From Latrodectus hesperus (taxonomy: Eukaryota > Arthropoda > Arachnida > Araneae > Theridiidae): a DNA stretch of 64,000 bases. The notes beneath the pieces were generated by a model. It was not told the origin of the DNA, made no database searches, and saw only the letters and a list, made by a program, of their open reading frames with translations. This document shows, one piece after another, positions 26,201-36,478 of this stretch. Numbering within the stretch: position 1 is the first letter of the stretch; the number at the start of each line of letters is the position of its first letter. The position numbers and the translations under genes were made by a program. The stretch spans positions 84,519,392-84,583,391 of the forward strand of contig CM075855.1 of the NCBI GenBank assembly GCA_037975125.1. Direction: 5' to 3'.

Positions 26201-29200
26201 AACCACAACATATTTTATCTGTAATATATATTGTGGTTACATGTTAAAATGATTTCTAACTGCTACAAATAATTTCAACCTAAGTGTAAAGAAATTTTTT
26301 GTTTTTTCATTTAAAAAGTTACTTCCAAAAATTTTATTAACATGTTTTTATCTTTCTAATAATAATGAAAGTTATGAATATATATGTAAATTAATAATGC
26401 AAGTAAAATAGAAAAATTCTGTATCACATAATATCTTATTTATTTTCCACACTACATTAGGGATTTCTTTAAAATGTCTGATTTATTGAATTATTATTTT
26501 CTATTTGATCTGTGATTAGTTATAGAAAAATAAATAGTATATAGATAAATTCTTTTTCCAATCAGATTTCTGTAATTTTTAGCTATAAAAAGTCCATTGA
26601 GGATATAGATGGATATCTTTCCAAATAATTTATATAATTTAAAATAAATTTTGTGAGCATATTGTCAGCTATATTTTTATTTACAGATTATAAGGAAATT
26701 CATATAGATTGTCTGCTGAGAGAAATTGATGGTCCTCCAAAAAAATTCCTTTTGGATTTAAATTTGAAAAATATTGAGCAGTTGAATCTTTATCCAAAAT
26801 TTTGGTTTATAACAGCTTCTCTTTACTGTCATTTTCAAAAAGATTCTGCTATAGTATCAAAAAGCAAACCCTTAGATTCAGGTTGGTATTTTTGTTCCTA
26901 TAATGTGCCATGTATTATCTTCCAATAATATGCCTTGAAAAGAGTTTAAAAGGCTTTTTTTTTTTGCTTTTAATAGCATAAGAATAAAAATGTTCAGAAG
27001 TCACTATTATGACAATAATATTATTTAATATATTTTATATTTCTTTTAATTGCTTTGAAATTCATTGGAGCTCTTTAATTTTCCTCTTTTTTCTTTCATA
27101 TAGCAATCCTAAACATTATTTCAAATGAAATCATGTATTCATGATAATTTAATGCACACACACTCAATTAAATAAATACAAGGCTAAAAATTTTTTTTAT
27201 TTATAAAAACATTTTTAGAATAGTTTATATCCAGGTATGTTTGTTTTCATTTAAGTTTTAAAAGGCTTTTAATATTAAAATTTTTTATGTTCCTAAATTT
27301 TATTATTTGTTGTGATAATAATGATTGTGTTCAATAGTATACAAAATTAAAATCTAGAAATAAAAATTTAAATACAATAAAGTTTTGGTGATTTAACATT
27401 TGCTTAATTCTATCTATTTCATATAAGCATAATATGATTTTTTTCTAAAATTATTCCATAATGTAATTTTTCTACTTTGTAAATGTTATATTTTAAATGA
27501 AACAAGTATGTAACTTTAAACAGATTATAATATCTTAACAGGTTATATTAACCTATTTTATTAGTTTCTTTAATAAAATATCACTAACATAATTTTTGAT
27601 GTGATATTTAACAAATAAAAAAATAATTTTTGAGTTCACCAAGCATTCATAATTTAATTTTTTAAAAATAATTTATAACAGCTTCTCTTTATATTTTTTA
27701 AAGTATTTATAAAAATCAATTGAGTGATTGATGATAAATCTAAAAATATCTGACAAAAACAATAAAAATATGAAAATAATGAAATTAATTTAATTAGAAA
27801 TTTTTTTCACTTATTTATATTATTATTTCAATTTTTACTTAAAGGTGTTTTATGGGCTATTATTAGTATTATATTTATTTTGTTTACTGTACATTATAAG
27901 GAAAAATGTGAAGGAAATCACTAAAGAAAATCATTTTAAAAGGGGTCAATATAGGAAAAAAGACAGCATAAGATCTGTCTTCCATGTTTGTATCAAACAC
28001 AAAAGAAAATTTATAGATGATTTGCAAACAATAAGTGTTGATGAAATAGGAAACCATCCCATTGATTACTATTTAAAAGGAAAATAATACCTTAAAATTT
28101 TATATCTGTACAAATTAAAATTACAAATTTGTTACTATTTGTTTTTAGTATGCTGTGTGTGTTTAGTTAAAATTTGTTTTGATATTTTGCTAAACTTTCT
28201 TGAATTTTAAATATATATATAATTTGATGACAGAAACATATTTTTATAGCGTTTGTTAAATAAAGTTATTTTATTGTTACTGAATACATAAGGATAAGAA
28301 AAAAAATTATGGTTTATTAATAATTAAAGAAAGATAAAACTATACATGTAAATGTGGATGTGCTAACCTGCCAATTATTATTCATCTTTAAATACTACTT
28401 CAAATTTTTCATCTCAATTTCTGTACTCATATTTTAAATTTTAGAGGAAATCATTTCCATTATATTATTGTAGTTTTTAATGAAATTTAAAAGAACACAT
28501 TCTTTCATCATTTTACTCCATGTTTCTATTCATTGCTTGCATACAAATAAACTTTTTTTAGTTAATAGTAAATGTTAATAAATTAGTTTAAAATTTAATT
28601 CAAAAATGCTGTAGTCAAATTAGTTTTATCAAAATTTTATTAAATTCTTTATGAATAAAATGAAAAAAATATGAAAAATCCTATGATTACATCCACATCT
28701 TCAAAAGTGCTATATAAGCAAAATCGCAACTATCAACATTATCAAATCATAATAGACAACAATACTGTATGCCAGCTAGATCGGATGCTATTTTCTTGAT
28801 GAATGTAAATTAAATAAAAGTATTGATTGTACAACTATCCGATGTAATATATTCTGAGATTAAGGTAAAAGCATATTTACAGATGACAAACAGGATGTGA
28901 ATATAATGAAACAAATCATGTTTCTGTTCAAGTCATTCAATCTAAGGTATCAAGAGAATAACATGTATAATCTTAACTACATCCAAGAACATAACTGCTT
29001 GGAGATAAGCAGTTGTTACATTAAATTATTTACAATTAAATATTGTTACAGTAATCATAAGTTATTTATCAATCTTAGTTTATCATATTCATATAGGTAT
29101 GCATTTTTGCTAGAATAACTCATTACTTTTTATTCTAAATGGACATTTTATACTATAACCTGTTATTAAGACAACAAATATGTTATACCATCATTATATT

Positions 29201-32200
29201 AATAACTGCTTCATAGAACATTGCAAGCTGTTGCAAGGATCTAATTTATCTAGTTGGGCTGCTTTTAATTTGGATTTGGAGTATGGTGTAATTCAAATAT
29301 AAGAAGAACATCATTTTTTAAATACATTTTTGGTCTAATCTATCAAAAAATAAAACTTTTGGATATGTTATTTATTTAAATGTTCTGCATAATTTCATAA
29401 TAATCTGTCCTATATTTTTAAAAGTAACTATATTTAATTTTATTAGTCTTTATTTAATATAGAAATAAAAACAAATTAGAATTCTTTCTAATGAAAATTT
29501 TCTTGCTGAAAGTTGAAGGAAATATATATATATATAGATATTTTTCCTCTAATAGGAGAAAAATATTGAATGTATATTAATTTATAAGGTCAGTATTTGA
29601 AATTTATTGTGAAATGAAATTCTATAACAGAAATTCTAATAACTCAATTACATTATTATACTCATAATTAGCAACAAATAATTGGTAAAATTTATCCATT
29701 GAAACTTTTATTTTTTTATTTGTATTTTTATTTCCAGATCATAATCTAAGCATAGAAGTACCGGAATCAGTTATATGCCAACCATTCACTTCACCATTTC
29801 CACTATTTCTAGAAATTGGCCTGATTCTTTGTTTACCAAAAGAACTAGAAAATGTAAATTGCTTTGAACCACTAACTGAAAAACTTCCATTTTATATTCG
29901 AACGCATATATTTACACTGAATGAATTAAATTTATTAAAGAGTAAAGAAGAAATACACAAACTGCAGTTATTTGCCAGTGATGCTGATAATAAAAATATT
30001 TTTCAAAGAATCAGTGATTGTAACTTAAGGTATCCAATCTACAAATTATTAGATAAGAAATGCTCTATGGGAAATCTATCATATGTGTGCAATGAATTTA
30101 CACTGTGTTTATTAGAGTCTCATGCTAAGAATCTGAGTATGCATTTTAATAAAGGTAATTTGTTTTATAATTATATATTATTTTATTATTTAAAGTGTCA
30201 TTTTAATTTTTATTTAATTAAAATGTTTTGTTAGTAATATATTTAATGAATTAATATATTAATTTAATTTGTATAATATTATATAAGGTGTTGTATTATT
30301 ATTTCTATTTTAATAATTAGGATAAAAAATATCAATTATTTTTTATTGCTTTTTCACATTCTTTAAATATAATAAGTGAAAATTTTTTAAGGGTAATGTA
30401 AGATTGAATGATACAAAAATAAAGCTGTTCAATTTTATACAATTAAGCATAAAATATGAAACAGTAAAAATTATAATATTGTGAATTTGTTTTATTATAA
30501 TTTTTTTTTTACAATTTCATTCATAAATATTTTACCTAATCACAAAAAAATTTATTCCCTACACTAGTTGTCTTTTTAAAGAAAGTTCTGGAATATAAAT
30601 AATTCATTATTATTTATCAAAAAAGTATAAATATTATTTATTCTTCATATGTTTCAAACATTTCTTGAAAAAGTAGACCATGTTCACAATCTTTATATAA
30701 AATATAATAAAAATTTTTGTAAACACTCAACATAAAATTTTTTTACTACAATATTTTCACCTTTGACAAAAAATAAATTCCTTTTTATGATACGTGAGAT
30801 TCATCAAGCCAATTCAGAACCACATCCGAGGTTTTTTATTGGTCTATTTTCATAAGCTTTTGTAAATTTTAATTTTTTTTCAAATTTATTTACATACAAA
30901 TTTTTAAAAATAACTCAGAAAAATATTGAAACATAGCTTACAAATAATAGTAAAAAAGATTTCGAAAATGTCTATTTTTACAATCAAAGTCTGAAAAATA
31001 TTTTAAGTATATTTTGAAAAATAAAGTTTTTTATTTTGATATTTTACTTTGTAGATTGTATTTTGAGAATTATTGTAAAAAGTATATTAAAATTATACAA
31101 TATGAACAAATAATTTCAAACATTTAATAAGCTTACAAACAGTTAAATTATATATGAAAAAGAGTGATATAAATTAAAAATATACTACTAATGAATAATT
31201 TTTTCCAACATTAATTCTCAATTATTTTATAACTTTAAAACAAAATATGTATCCAAATCTGAGCTAATTACAGGTAATTTTTTACTGCAATTAAAGTTTT
31301 TATTATAATTTCAATCGGAATATATTTGTAAACATTATAAATCTTTTTATAAATGGAAATTTTAGTGAAAACTGTTATTAATGTGATGAGGAGATAATAA
31401 TGGAGAAAGGGATAATTAACTTCAAATAAGAATTTATTAAAATATTTTACAATAGTGGCCATTAAAAAACTGCTGCAACAGGAAGAAATGTAAGTAACAA
31501 AAAGATATTTGTGGAAAAAATATATTATAGTGCAAATAACAAATGTATAAATTTTAAAAAAAAATCTGGAAGCATCGATCTTGAGAAATCAATACCAGAA
31601 TATATTACTAGTAGATGTTCAGGAATCAATAACCAGACGTTTTCTATTAATAGAGAGATATATGGAGAACATTCAGATCAAAGAAGCAGCTGAATGTTTT
31701 TTTTTTTTTTTTTAAATCAATGATGGTCTGCACAAAATTGTCAACATACATTTTTGCATTGTGCTAAATTGGAGCATTTGCAAGACTAAAATGAAAGTTA
31801 GAGCAATGGGTGTCAGTACAACAGAAATGTCGAATTCAAAGCGTCATCAGTACAAAAAAGAAGTGATAGAAATGTGTACTCTAAGGTATTCCAAGTAATG
31901 GACATCTCTACAATGCTATTAAATACAACTGTCATGACATTGTAAGTAACCAGGATTTGTTTAGAAATATGAATTCTCATCATTCTTACATAGAGGTTTA
32001 CCCCTAATCAGACCACTAAAAGCACTTCTTTTCATGATGTAGCATCTAGGGTAGACCATGCTGCTGCAAATATCATTGAAAGTTTTCAGCAAACTTGATG
32101 TTATACAAATGATACCATTTCTTGACTCAAGACGTGATTGTACAAGTCATAAAGGCTATGCCTGCATTCTTTATTAATTTATAGCAGTCGCTTAGATCTT

Positions 32201-34401
32201 GCACAGCATTCCATACTTAAAACCTAAACTCATAGATTATACAAAAAGTTATGGGATCTCGATCAGTGTGAGCAACAACATTGCTACACTGTAAGTCGCA
32301 ATGTTAGTATATAGTATAACCTTTCAAAATAAGAAGCGTTCTCATAAGTAATTTTTTTCTTATTCAAGACTACAAATTTTTATTTTTTATTACAATATTT
32401 TCTTTTCTTGTAATTTTTCATGTGTATAGTGTGTTACTTTGATGCACCAATTTTACTTAGAATGTATAATGTAATGGAAATTCCAACCTTTCTAATATAT
32501 AATTTTCTAGTTATAAATATGTGATTAAAAGTTTTTTGATTAATTTTATATTCCTAGTTTTTTTGTAGATTTTGCAAGATATTTTAATAAAAATAAATAT
32601 ATTGACTTTAATGAATAATTTAAGTTGTATTACACAATTTCATTGATTATTAATAATATATAAGTCTATAATTAAATATTTGAAAACTAATAGAACTGTA
32701 AATTATAGTTCTAATTTAATGTAGATGCAAAATTTTTACCCCATAATCACTCATTCATTATTAAAATTCAATTAATATTTGTTATTAAAAATAAAATTTT
32801 GATTATTGATTATGATAAACCAGTGAATCTGATTTGCATATAAATGTTTCAAAGATTGTCTCATGATGGAAGAAGTTATTTAAAAAATATTTAAGTAAAT
32901 GTATTTTGATATATATGTTCATATGCATAGTAAAATATACATATAACCTACTACTTTTTTGGGTTTATTTTAAATTTGAAAATTTTTTATGAAACCAAAT
33001 CAATCATATTTATTATTTCTGACTAAATTTTAAATAGATTTATGTTTAGAATAAATGCCTAGTCGATGGTAAAGAATAAATATTAGTGTTAAAAAACAAT
33101 AAAATATGGCAATTTTAATGTAACATATCATACAATTATAAAATGTACATTTGTAAATTAATGTAAATTCTTTAACTATATTAAATAATTATTTTTATTT
33201 TAAGGATCTGATTTAGTTCCAAGCATCTTGCAAATATTAGGACACAAAAGTTATTTGCAAATTATTGATGGAAATAAATTAGTTTGTAGGGGCAAGCCCA
33301 TAATATTATCTGTGACTTCTTGTGGAAATGTTATTCACATCACAGTATCCTCAAAGTATATCAACCTCCTTTTAGGTTTAAGAATGGCTATAGCTGAATT
33401 ACTTTTGAATAATCAGGTAAATAATAAAATAAATTTTTTTTTGTATAACATTATTCTTCAGGCAGTGATTTTTTTTTCTGTAGCTTATAGTTTATAAATT
33501 TTTTCAATTTACCAGTTATAAATAAATGCTGATAATTAAGCAGAGTTTAAAATAACAACATAATTAATTTTTCCCATTTATTAATTTATAATGTTCTACT
33601 TAAATTTACTACTGTAATAATTGTTTATATAATATTTCAAGTATATTTCTGAAATCATTTATAGTAATTGAAATTGTATCTTTATTTTTAAATTTATTAA
33701 TTCATATTCTTCAGGATAGCTCTAGCAGTATTTCAAATTGCATAAAAATTCCAGCCAGTCTTCTCAAGAAATGTGAGGTATTTATCTTTGTTTAATAGAT
33801 TTTACTGATTATAATCACATAATTCTATTCTGCTTAGCATCATCCATTAACAAGCACTTAATGTTGTTACTTTCACAATCTTTATAAAAAAAACTGCCTT
33901 TTTTTATGTCTGAACATTTATTTTTGTTAGAGACAATTAAAATTTTTTGAAAACTTTTACACAAAAAAAGGATTTATTTATTCAAGAATTTGATAATTAA
34001 ACAATCTTTATTAAAAGGAATGAAAATATTCACTTTTTCTTAATTATGAAAATACTGCTGTTCTTAAAAGTAAACAAAGCAAATTGAAATATTTTTATGT
34101 ATTCTCATTTTTCTAAAGTGTCATTAAAATCTATGGTCGAATGAATTTAGTTTAAATAATGGTACCTAATAATTGATTGCAGTTAATGTTAAATGAATTG
34201 AATTCTAAATTTTTTAAAAGAAATAATGATGTTAATTATAATTTATACTTATATTTATAGCTTTATTCCTTAATATAGGTATTGTCAGAATCATTTCTTG
34301 ATATGCATGGAACAGATGTGACTGCATCAGATTTCCTTGGAAATGTTTTAAAAAAATACCACAAATTACGAAATGAAATTTCACAAAATGTACCTTTTTA
34401 A
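6633..34401 (+). CDS. FAAP100: FAAP100-like Fanconi anaemia core complex protein, 11 exons, 831 aa
   Basis: Exons 6633-6890, 11178-11281, 14895-15223, 17259-17525, 21355-21675, 25438-25644, 26687-26881, 29738-30154, 33205-33416, 33715-33777 and 34279-34401 join in one open frame of 2496 nt; every junction is GT-AG and the phases agree. In vertebrates FAAP100 binds FANCB and FANCL to form the catalytic module that monoubiquitinates FANCD2-FANCI in crosslink repair. Recognition comes from the order of features, compared from memory: an N-terminal beta-propeller-like half with strand pairs such as LWAVSSEGCLDLKF (exon 2), FLIIVGEMGKLILVSS and VLYSSRKGDLWISKF (exon 5); then FLMVTSIGTMYLM followed by a coiled coil (exon 6, about residues 458-490); then a C-terminal block beginning SILQILGHKSYLQII (exon 9) and a closing helix KKYHKLRNE. 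Human FAAP100 is of similar length (about 880 aa). FANCB shares the architecture and is the main alternative, but the C-terminal block fits FAAP100 better. Confidence 0.78.
8823..8866. repeat. AT-rich hairpin
   Basis: ACTTTTTTTATATTAGTTAT is followed after a few A by ATAACTAATATAAAAAGT. The stem is about 18 bp, in FAAP100 intron 1. Confidence 0.65.
11178..11281 (+). CDS. FAAP100: FAAP100-like exon 2
   Basis: The acceptor TTCTAG and donor A|GTGAGT bound 104 nt, ending in phase 2. The exon is too short to stand out as an ORF. It encodes KVLNLPVEVIHFISDKQNLW followed by a strand pair, which lines up with the 'LELLAPRRLLYALCARRGLY' stretch near the start of human FAAP100 as I remember it. Intron 1 before it is 4.3 kb. 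Confidence 0.78.
14148..14198. repeat. Poly-A/poly-T palindrome
   Basis: AAAATTTC followed by about 20 A and then a T run and GAAATTTT forms a self-complementary foldback in FAAP100 intron 2. Confidence 0.7.
14895..15223 (+). CDS. FAAP100: FAAP100-like exon 3
   Basis: The acceptor is TTTTTTTAG and the donor AAAG|GTTTGT, a weak but usable site, leaving phase 1. It encodes about 110 residues with a Cys-containing strand SVCFNCNFNQKGFGICY and a hydrophobic MLIMPNIVSS stretch. A long AT tract begins some 55 bases after the donor. Confidence 0.8.
15279..15371. repeat. (AT)n microsatellite, about 92 bp
   Basis: Uninterrupted AT dinucleotides starting about 55 bases after the exon 3 donor of the FAAP100-like gene. 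Confidence 0.95.
16370..16710 (+). mobile_element. Second SINE-like repeat in FAAP100 intron 3
   Basis: An island of much higher G+C than the intron, containing GTTTGGTTTTCAGGCTGGGT (a decayed B box), GGGTCGATAAAACTGAGTAC, GGGCCCTCGGTCATAAAAAC and a tail of TTAGTTTAGTTT type. This layout is that of tRNA-derived SINEs in spider genomes. The family is an inference from memory. Confidence 0.5.
17259..17525 (+). CDS. FAAP100: FAAP100-like exon 4
   Basis: The acceptor is ATTTTTAG and the donor GAAG|GTAGCT, phase 1. The encoded YLCLIGHPEGKVLYCVCTW matches in position and pattern the human stretch with VVLCGLPDGQLCCVIL. It is one of the clearest homology anchors to FAAP100. Confidence 0.8.
19800..20200 (-). 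mobile_element. Mariner-type transposase relic
   Basis: The minus strand encodes EISLHQVDELIRDNPRIYQ (around 19970-19920), resembling the helix-turn-helix entry of mariner transposases. Flanking frames are full of stops and no terminal repeats were found. The segment has higher G+C than the intron. Confidence 0.35.
21355..21675 (+). CDS. FAAP100: FAAP100-like exon 5
   Basis: The acceptor is TTTTTCAG and the donor AAAG|GTATTG, phase 1. It encodes two blade-like segments, FLIIVGEMGKLILVSS and CVLYSSRKGDLWISKFS. Their spacing resembles the human CLVAFGHHGRMLAIKAS and RVYHSTPSDLCVVDLS segments. Confidence 0.82.
22180..22790 (+). mobile_element. Tc1-type transposase relic
   Basis: Around 22502-22550 the plus strand reads FQPAKNHNTAAHIVID, which resembles the Tc1 catalytic block FQQDNARPHTA with the aspartate lost. 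Downstream frames keep a Tc1-like spacing (RRNPDHIHMQAPLNLYPS) but stops interrupt them. It is a dead fragment in FAAP100 intron 5. Confidence 0.4.
22302..22352. repeat. Short perfect hairpin in Tc1-like relic
   Basis: ATTTGATTAGCAAGAGGATG and CATCCTCTTGTTAATCAAAT pair over about 20 bases with a single G-T wobble. The loop is TTTCTCTT. Confidence 0.7.
23205..23276. repeat. (AT)n microsatellite, about 72 bp
   Basis: Uninterrupted AT dinucleotides in FAAP100 intron 5. Confidence 0.95.
25438..25644 (+). CDS. FAAP100: FAAP100-like exon 6 (coiled coil)
   Basis: The acceptor is TTACTAG and the donor AGAG|GTAAAT, phase 1. A last strand pair, FLMVTSIGTMYLMQY, is followed by a leucine-rich helix, GLLKESSVLKELSSVKEMLS. 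The same order (strand pair, then coiled coil after the propeller) occurs in FAAP100 and FANCB. Confidence 0.82.
26687..26881 (+). CDS. FAAP100: FAAP100-like exon 7
   Basis: The acceptor is TTTACAG and the donor TCAG|GTTGGT, phase 1. It encodes 65 residues, including FWFITASLYCHFQKDSA, the start of the beta-sandwich-like region after the coiled coil. Motif-level similarity to other FAAP100 proteins is weak here; it is assigned by phase and position. Confidence 0.75.
27845..28087 (+). CDS. Candidate terminal exon, membrane span plus basic tail, in FAAP100 intron 7
   Basis: An acceptor-like TTTTTACTTAAAG precedes an 80-codon open frame without an ATG start (the first codon is GTG). It encodes VFYGLLLVLYLFCLLYIIRK, a clear membrane span, then a Lys/Arg-rich tail ending HPIDYYLKGK and TAA. 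AATAAA follows at 28259. The FAAP100-like exon 7 leaves phase 1, which would instead read GVLWAIISIIFILFTVHY and stop soon after. So this is either an alternative 3' end in another frame, a nested gene, or a relic. I do not recognise it. Confidence 0.25.
   Translation: MFYGLLLVLYLFCLLYIIRKNVKEITKENHFKRGQYRKKDSIRSVFHVCIKHKRKFIDDLQTISVDEIGNHPIDYYLKGK
28259..28264 (+). terminator. AATAAA after the candidate terminal exon in intron 7
   Basis: Canonical hexamer 172 bases after the TAA at 28085-28087. It would allow an early polyadenylated transcript. Confidence 0.25.
29738..30154 (+). CDS. FAAP100: FAAP100-like exon 8
   Basis: This is the largest coding exon (417 nt), with acceptor TTTCCAG and donor AAAG|GTAATT. 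It was missed as an ATG-initiated ORF because it has no early start codon. It encodes VICQPFTSPFPLFLEIGLIL, then a charged region ending HAKNLSMHFNKG. The frame is open throughout and in phase with exons 7 and 9. Confidence 0.78.
31480..32340. other. GC-raised patch in FAAP100 intron 8, probable repeat relic
   Basis: Composition differs from the intron on both sides and there is an 18-base T run at about 31697. No frame longer than 60 codons and no recognisable motif is present. It is likely a decayed mobile element. Confidence 0.3.
33205..33416 (+). CDS. FAAP100: FAAP100-like exon 9
   Basis: The acceptor is ATTTTAAG and the donor CAG|GTAAAT, ending in phase 0. It encodes SILQILGHKSYLQIIDGNKL, a glycine turn, a strand with VIHITVSSKYI, and then a helix LLLGLRMAIAELL. 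This helix-strand-helix order mirrors the human C-terminal block that begins ATLQWLLAENAAVDVV. Confidence 0.8.
33715..33777 (+). CDS. FAAP100: FAAP100-like exon 10 (63 nt)
   Basis: This micro-exon of exactly 21 codons, phase 0 at both ends, lies between acceptor ATTCTTCAG and donor GAG|GTATTT. It encodes a basic helix, IKIPASLLKKCE. Phase alone would allow it to be skipped, so it may be alternatively spliced. Confidence 0.7.
34279..34401 (+). CDS. FAAP100: FAAP100-like exon 11 (C terminus)
   Basis: After acceptor TTAATATAG the exon runs 40 codons to TAA. The C-terminal helix VLKKYHKLRNEI corresponds in place to the human ending with LLQVYRQLRH. An AATAAA lies about 90 bases past the stop. 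Confidence 0.78.
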   Translation, partial: VLSESFLDMHGTDVTASDFLGNVLKKYHKLRNEISQNVPF

Positions 34402-34489
34402 TGACTTTTCAAATACTGTGTAAATTAAAAAAAAATATTTAATTTTTAAAAAGGAACTTACAAGATTTTTTTATCAAAAAATTTGTATA

Positions 34490-34495
34490 AATAAA
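34490..34495 (+). terminator. Polyadenylation signal of the FAAP100-like gene
   Basis: A canonical AATAAA sits 88 bases after the stop codon and is the first such hexamer downstream of it. It sets a short 3' UTR. Confidence 0.6.
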
Positions 34496-36416
34496 GATGC
34501 TTTTAATTTTGTTCAAAGTATATAAATACATTTAAAGATTTGATTTATTAGTTTGTCACTCAAATGTCATTTTTTGCATAGGACTTATTGGATATGCACC
34601 TACAAACTGTTGAACCATTCAACTACTAAACTCAGCACAATATAAAACACAAATATAAATTTACAATACAAAATATTTTTAGAATTAAGAGATGTTTTGA
34701 TATATTGCAAAAGAAATAAAAATGTACAATTTTTGAATTAAAAAAATACTATATTCAGTTATATTAATTAAATCTATATAATATCAGGGGTCGTGCTGAT
34801 TTCCAAGAATCAAATTCAGGGAGTTTTCCAGGAGGTAGTAACAGTCATGTAAAGCAATTTTTTTATTAAAAAAAATTCATTTTTAAATTATATTTGTAAA
34901 TGATAGAAATAGATTATTGAATAAATTAGTATTTTTTTTATTTAAGTTAAAATTATATTTAGTGGTAACTTCAAATCCTTCAATAAATTTACAGCTATAA
35001 GTATTTTTTTACTTAAATAATCAATATTCTTTATATTACAGGTTTATACGTTGTATAAAAAATGGGTAATTTTAGTCTTTGAATATCTGCATTAGGTTCC
35101 TATCTATTAATTTATTGAGTATTTCAAGGTGTTTATAATAATCTCTTTTTAAATAAATATACTTATTCAAAACAAAGTTAATACAACTGTTAGATAAAGT
35201 TTCCAGGTTGACATTTTCTATTTAATAAAAGAAATTCTATATTTTTCTTCTGAAACTATAAAATTTGCACACTCTTTTAAAACTATAAAATTTCACATCC
35301 ATATTCCAGATTTTTTTATTTCTTTGTTCATTCAATACATTTTCATATCTTTTGGTTATCTATACATACACAACATTGTGATTGGAAAATGATAACTTTC
35401 AATCTCTAAAGCTTTCACTTTTGATACATTATTAATATTGAGTAATAAATGTTTCTTCTCTGAAGCACCACAGCAACATGTGTTTGATTTTACAATAAAT
35501 ATTAATTTACCAGTTCTTTCAACTACCTCAGCAATTCCTACTGTAGATTTTTCAAGTTCATTTACGTTATCTTCCAAATGCTTCTTTTTGATTTTTTAGT
35601 TCATAAATTTCTTCCAAGTGCTTTTTCTTTCCCACTGTTACAGGCCACTTTTTTGCTGTTTTAATTAAAATAATTTTACTTTTGCCTGGCGCCAGCAACA
35701 AAAGTAATTAGGTATTTGCTAATTATTAAATTATTGGTACCTATCTTTTGGATGTGACTATCAATTATTATTTCAATTTTCTACTATCAATTTTTGTTCA
35801 CAGAAAACCCACCAACAGATGCTTGACTATGAGAAATTTGTAGTAAAAGCAAATTAACTATTCTATCTTTAATAGAATCAAATTTATCATTAATACAATC
35901 TTGAAATCTTACAGCCAGTTGTTATAATTTAAATTCACAAAATTACGAATTTATTATTATTTTTTTGAACTGCACAAAAGTCTCATCTTTATATAACTTT
36001 TCCATAATCCACTGGTCTTTGAAAAGACTGATTTCATTGATAAACTAATTCATGACTTTTCATTGAAATTATATGCAATTTTCTACGAAGATATGGAATA
36101 TTTAACTTAAAAATTTTTTTTTAAATATAAAAGACAATATAAGTATAAAATAGAAAAAGAATAAGCTAAAAACGCCTCCCTGATTTTGATCACAAAAAAT
36201 GTGAATAAATGAACACATAACATTATACTTCATAAGGAATGAGATATTTATTATTTAATTGTAATGAAAGATATATATTAGCTTCATTATTGTAACACAA
36301 TTACAGTCGAAACCAAAAACTTTTTATGTATTTAAATTTATCAACAATTTGTACATTTAAATTTAAATACAAACAATTTTACATAAAATATAATAACAAT
36401 AACAAAACTATTTTTA
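34496..36416. other. Intergenic stretch between convergent FAAP100-like and TRIP4 genes
   Basis: About 2 kb separate the two stop codons. Apart from copy 1 of the duplicated relic, nothing gene-like is seen. Confidence 0.6.
35395..36115 (-). pseudogene. Duplicated coding-like relic, copy 1
   Basis: The minus strand encodes NVNELEKSTVGIAEVVERT and, farther upstream, FKDQWIMEKLYKDETFVQF. Frames are interrupted by stops and shifts. The whole segment is clearly homologous to 38250-39020, with matching sub-segments in the same order. It lies between the 3' ends of the FAAP100-like gene and TRIP4. I do not recognise the parent; a transposon-derived or retrocopied gene is possible. Confidence 0.5.
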
Positions 36417-36478
36417 TTAATGTATTTTTCTCAACAATGTTTTCTTTGCTGCTTGATGAATATTACTTTCCAGTTTAA
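36417..36478 (-). CDS. TRIP4: TRIP4 last coding exon
   Basis: After CCTTTCAG the exon encodes KLESNIHQAAKKTLLRKIH and TAA, matching the vertebrate C terminus KLDSKIHQGAKKGL. The residue at the junction is Phe where vertebrates have Trp. The stop overlaps a TAATAAA, too close to act as the only polyadenylation signal. Confidence 0.9.

Noticed and set aside
26806..27692. A 20-base word from FAAP100 exon 7 (TTTATAACAGCTTCTCTTTA) repeated in intron 7
   Set aside because: One such match is expected by chance among all pairs in AT-rich DNA of this length, and the similarity does not extend.
34580..34640. Fragment CTACAAACTGTTGAACCATT resembling part of the 45.7 kb SINE
   Set aside because: Too short, and the neighbouring tRNA boxes are absent.
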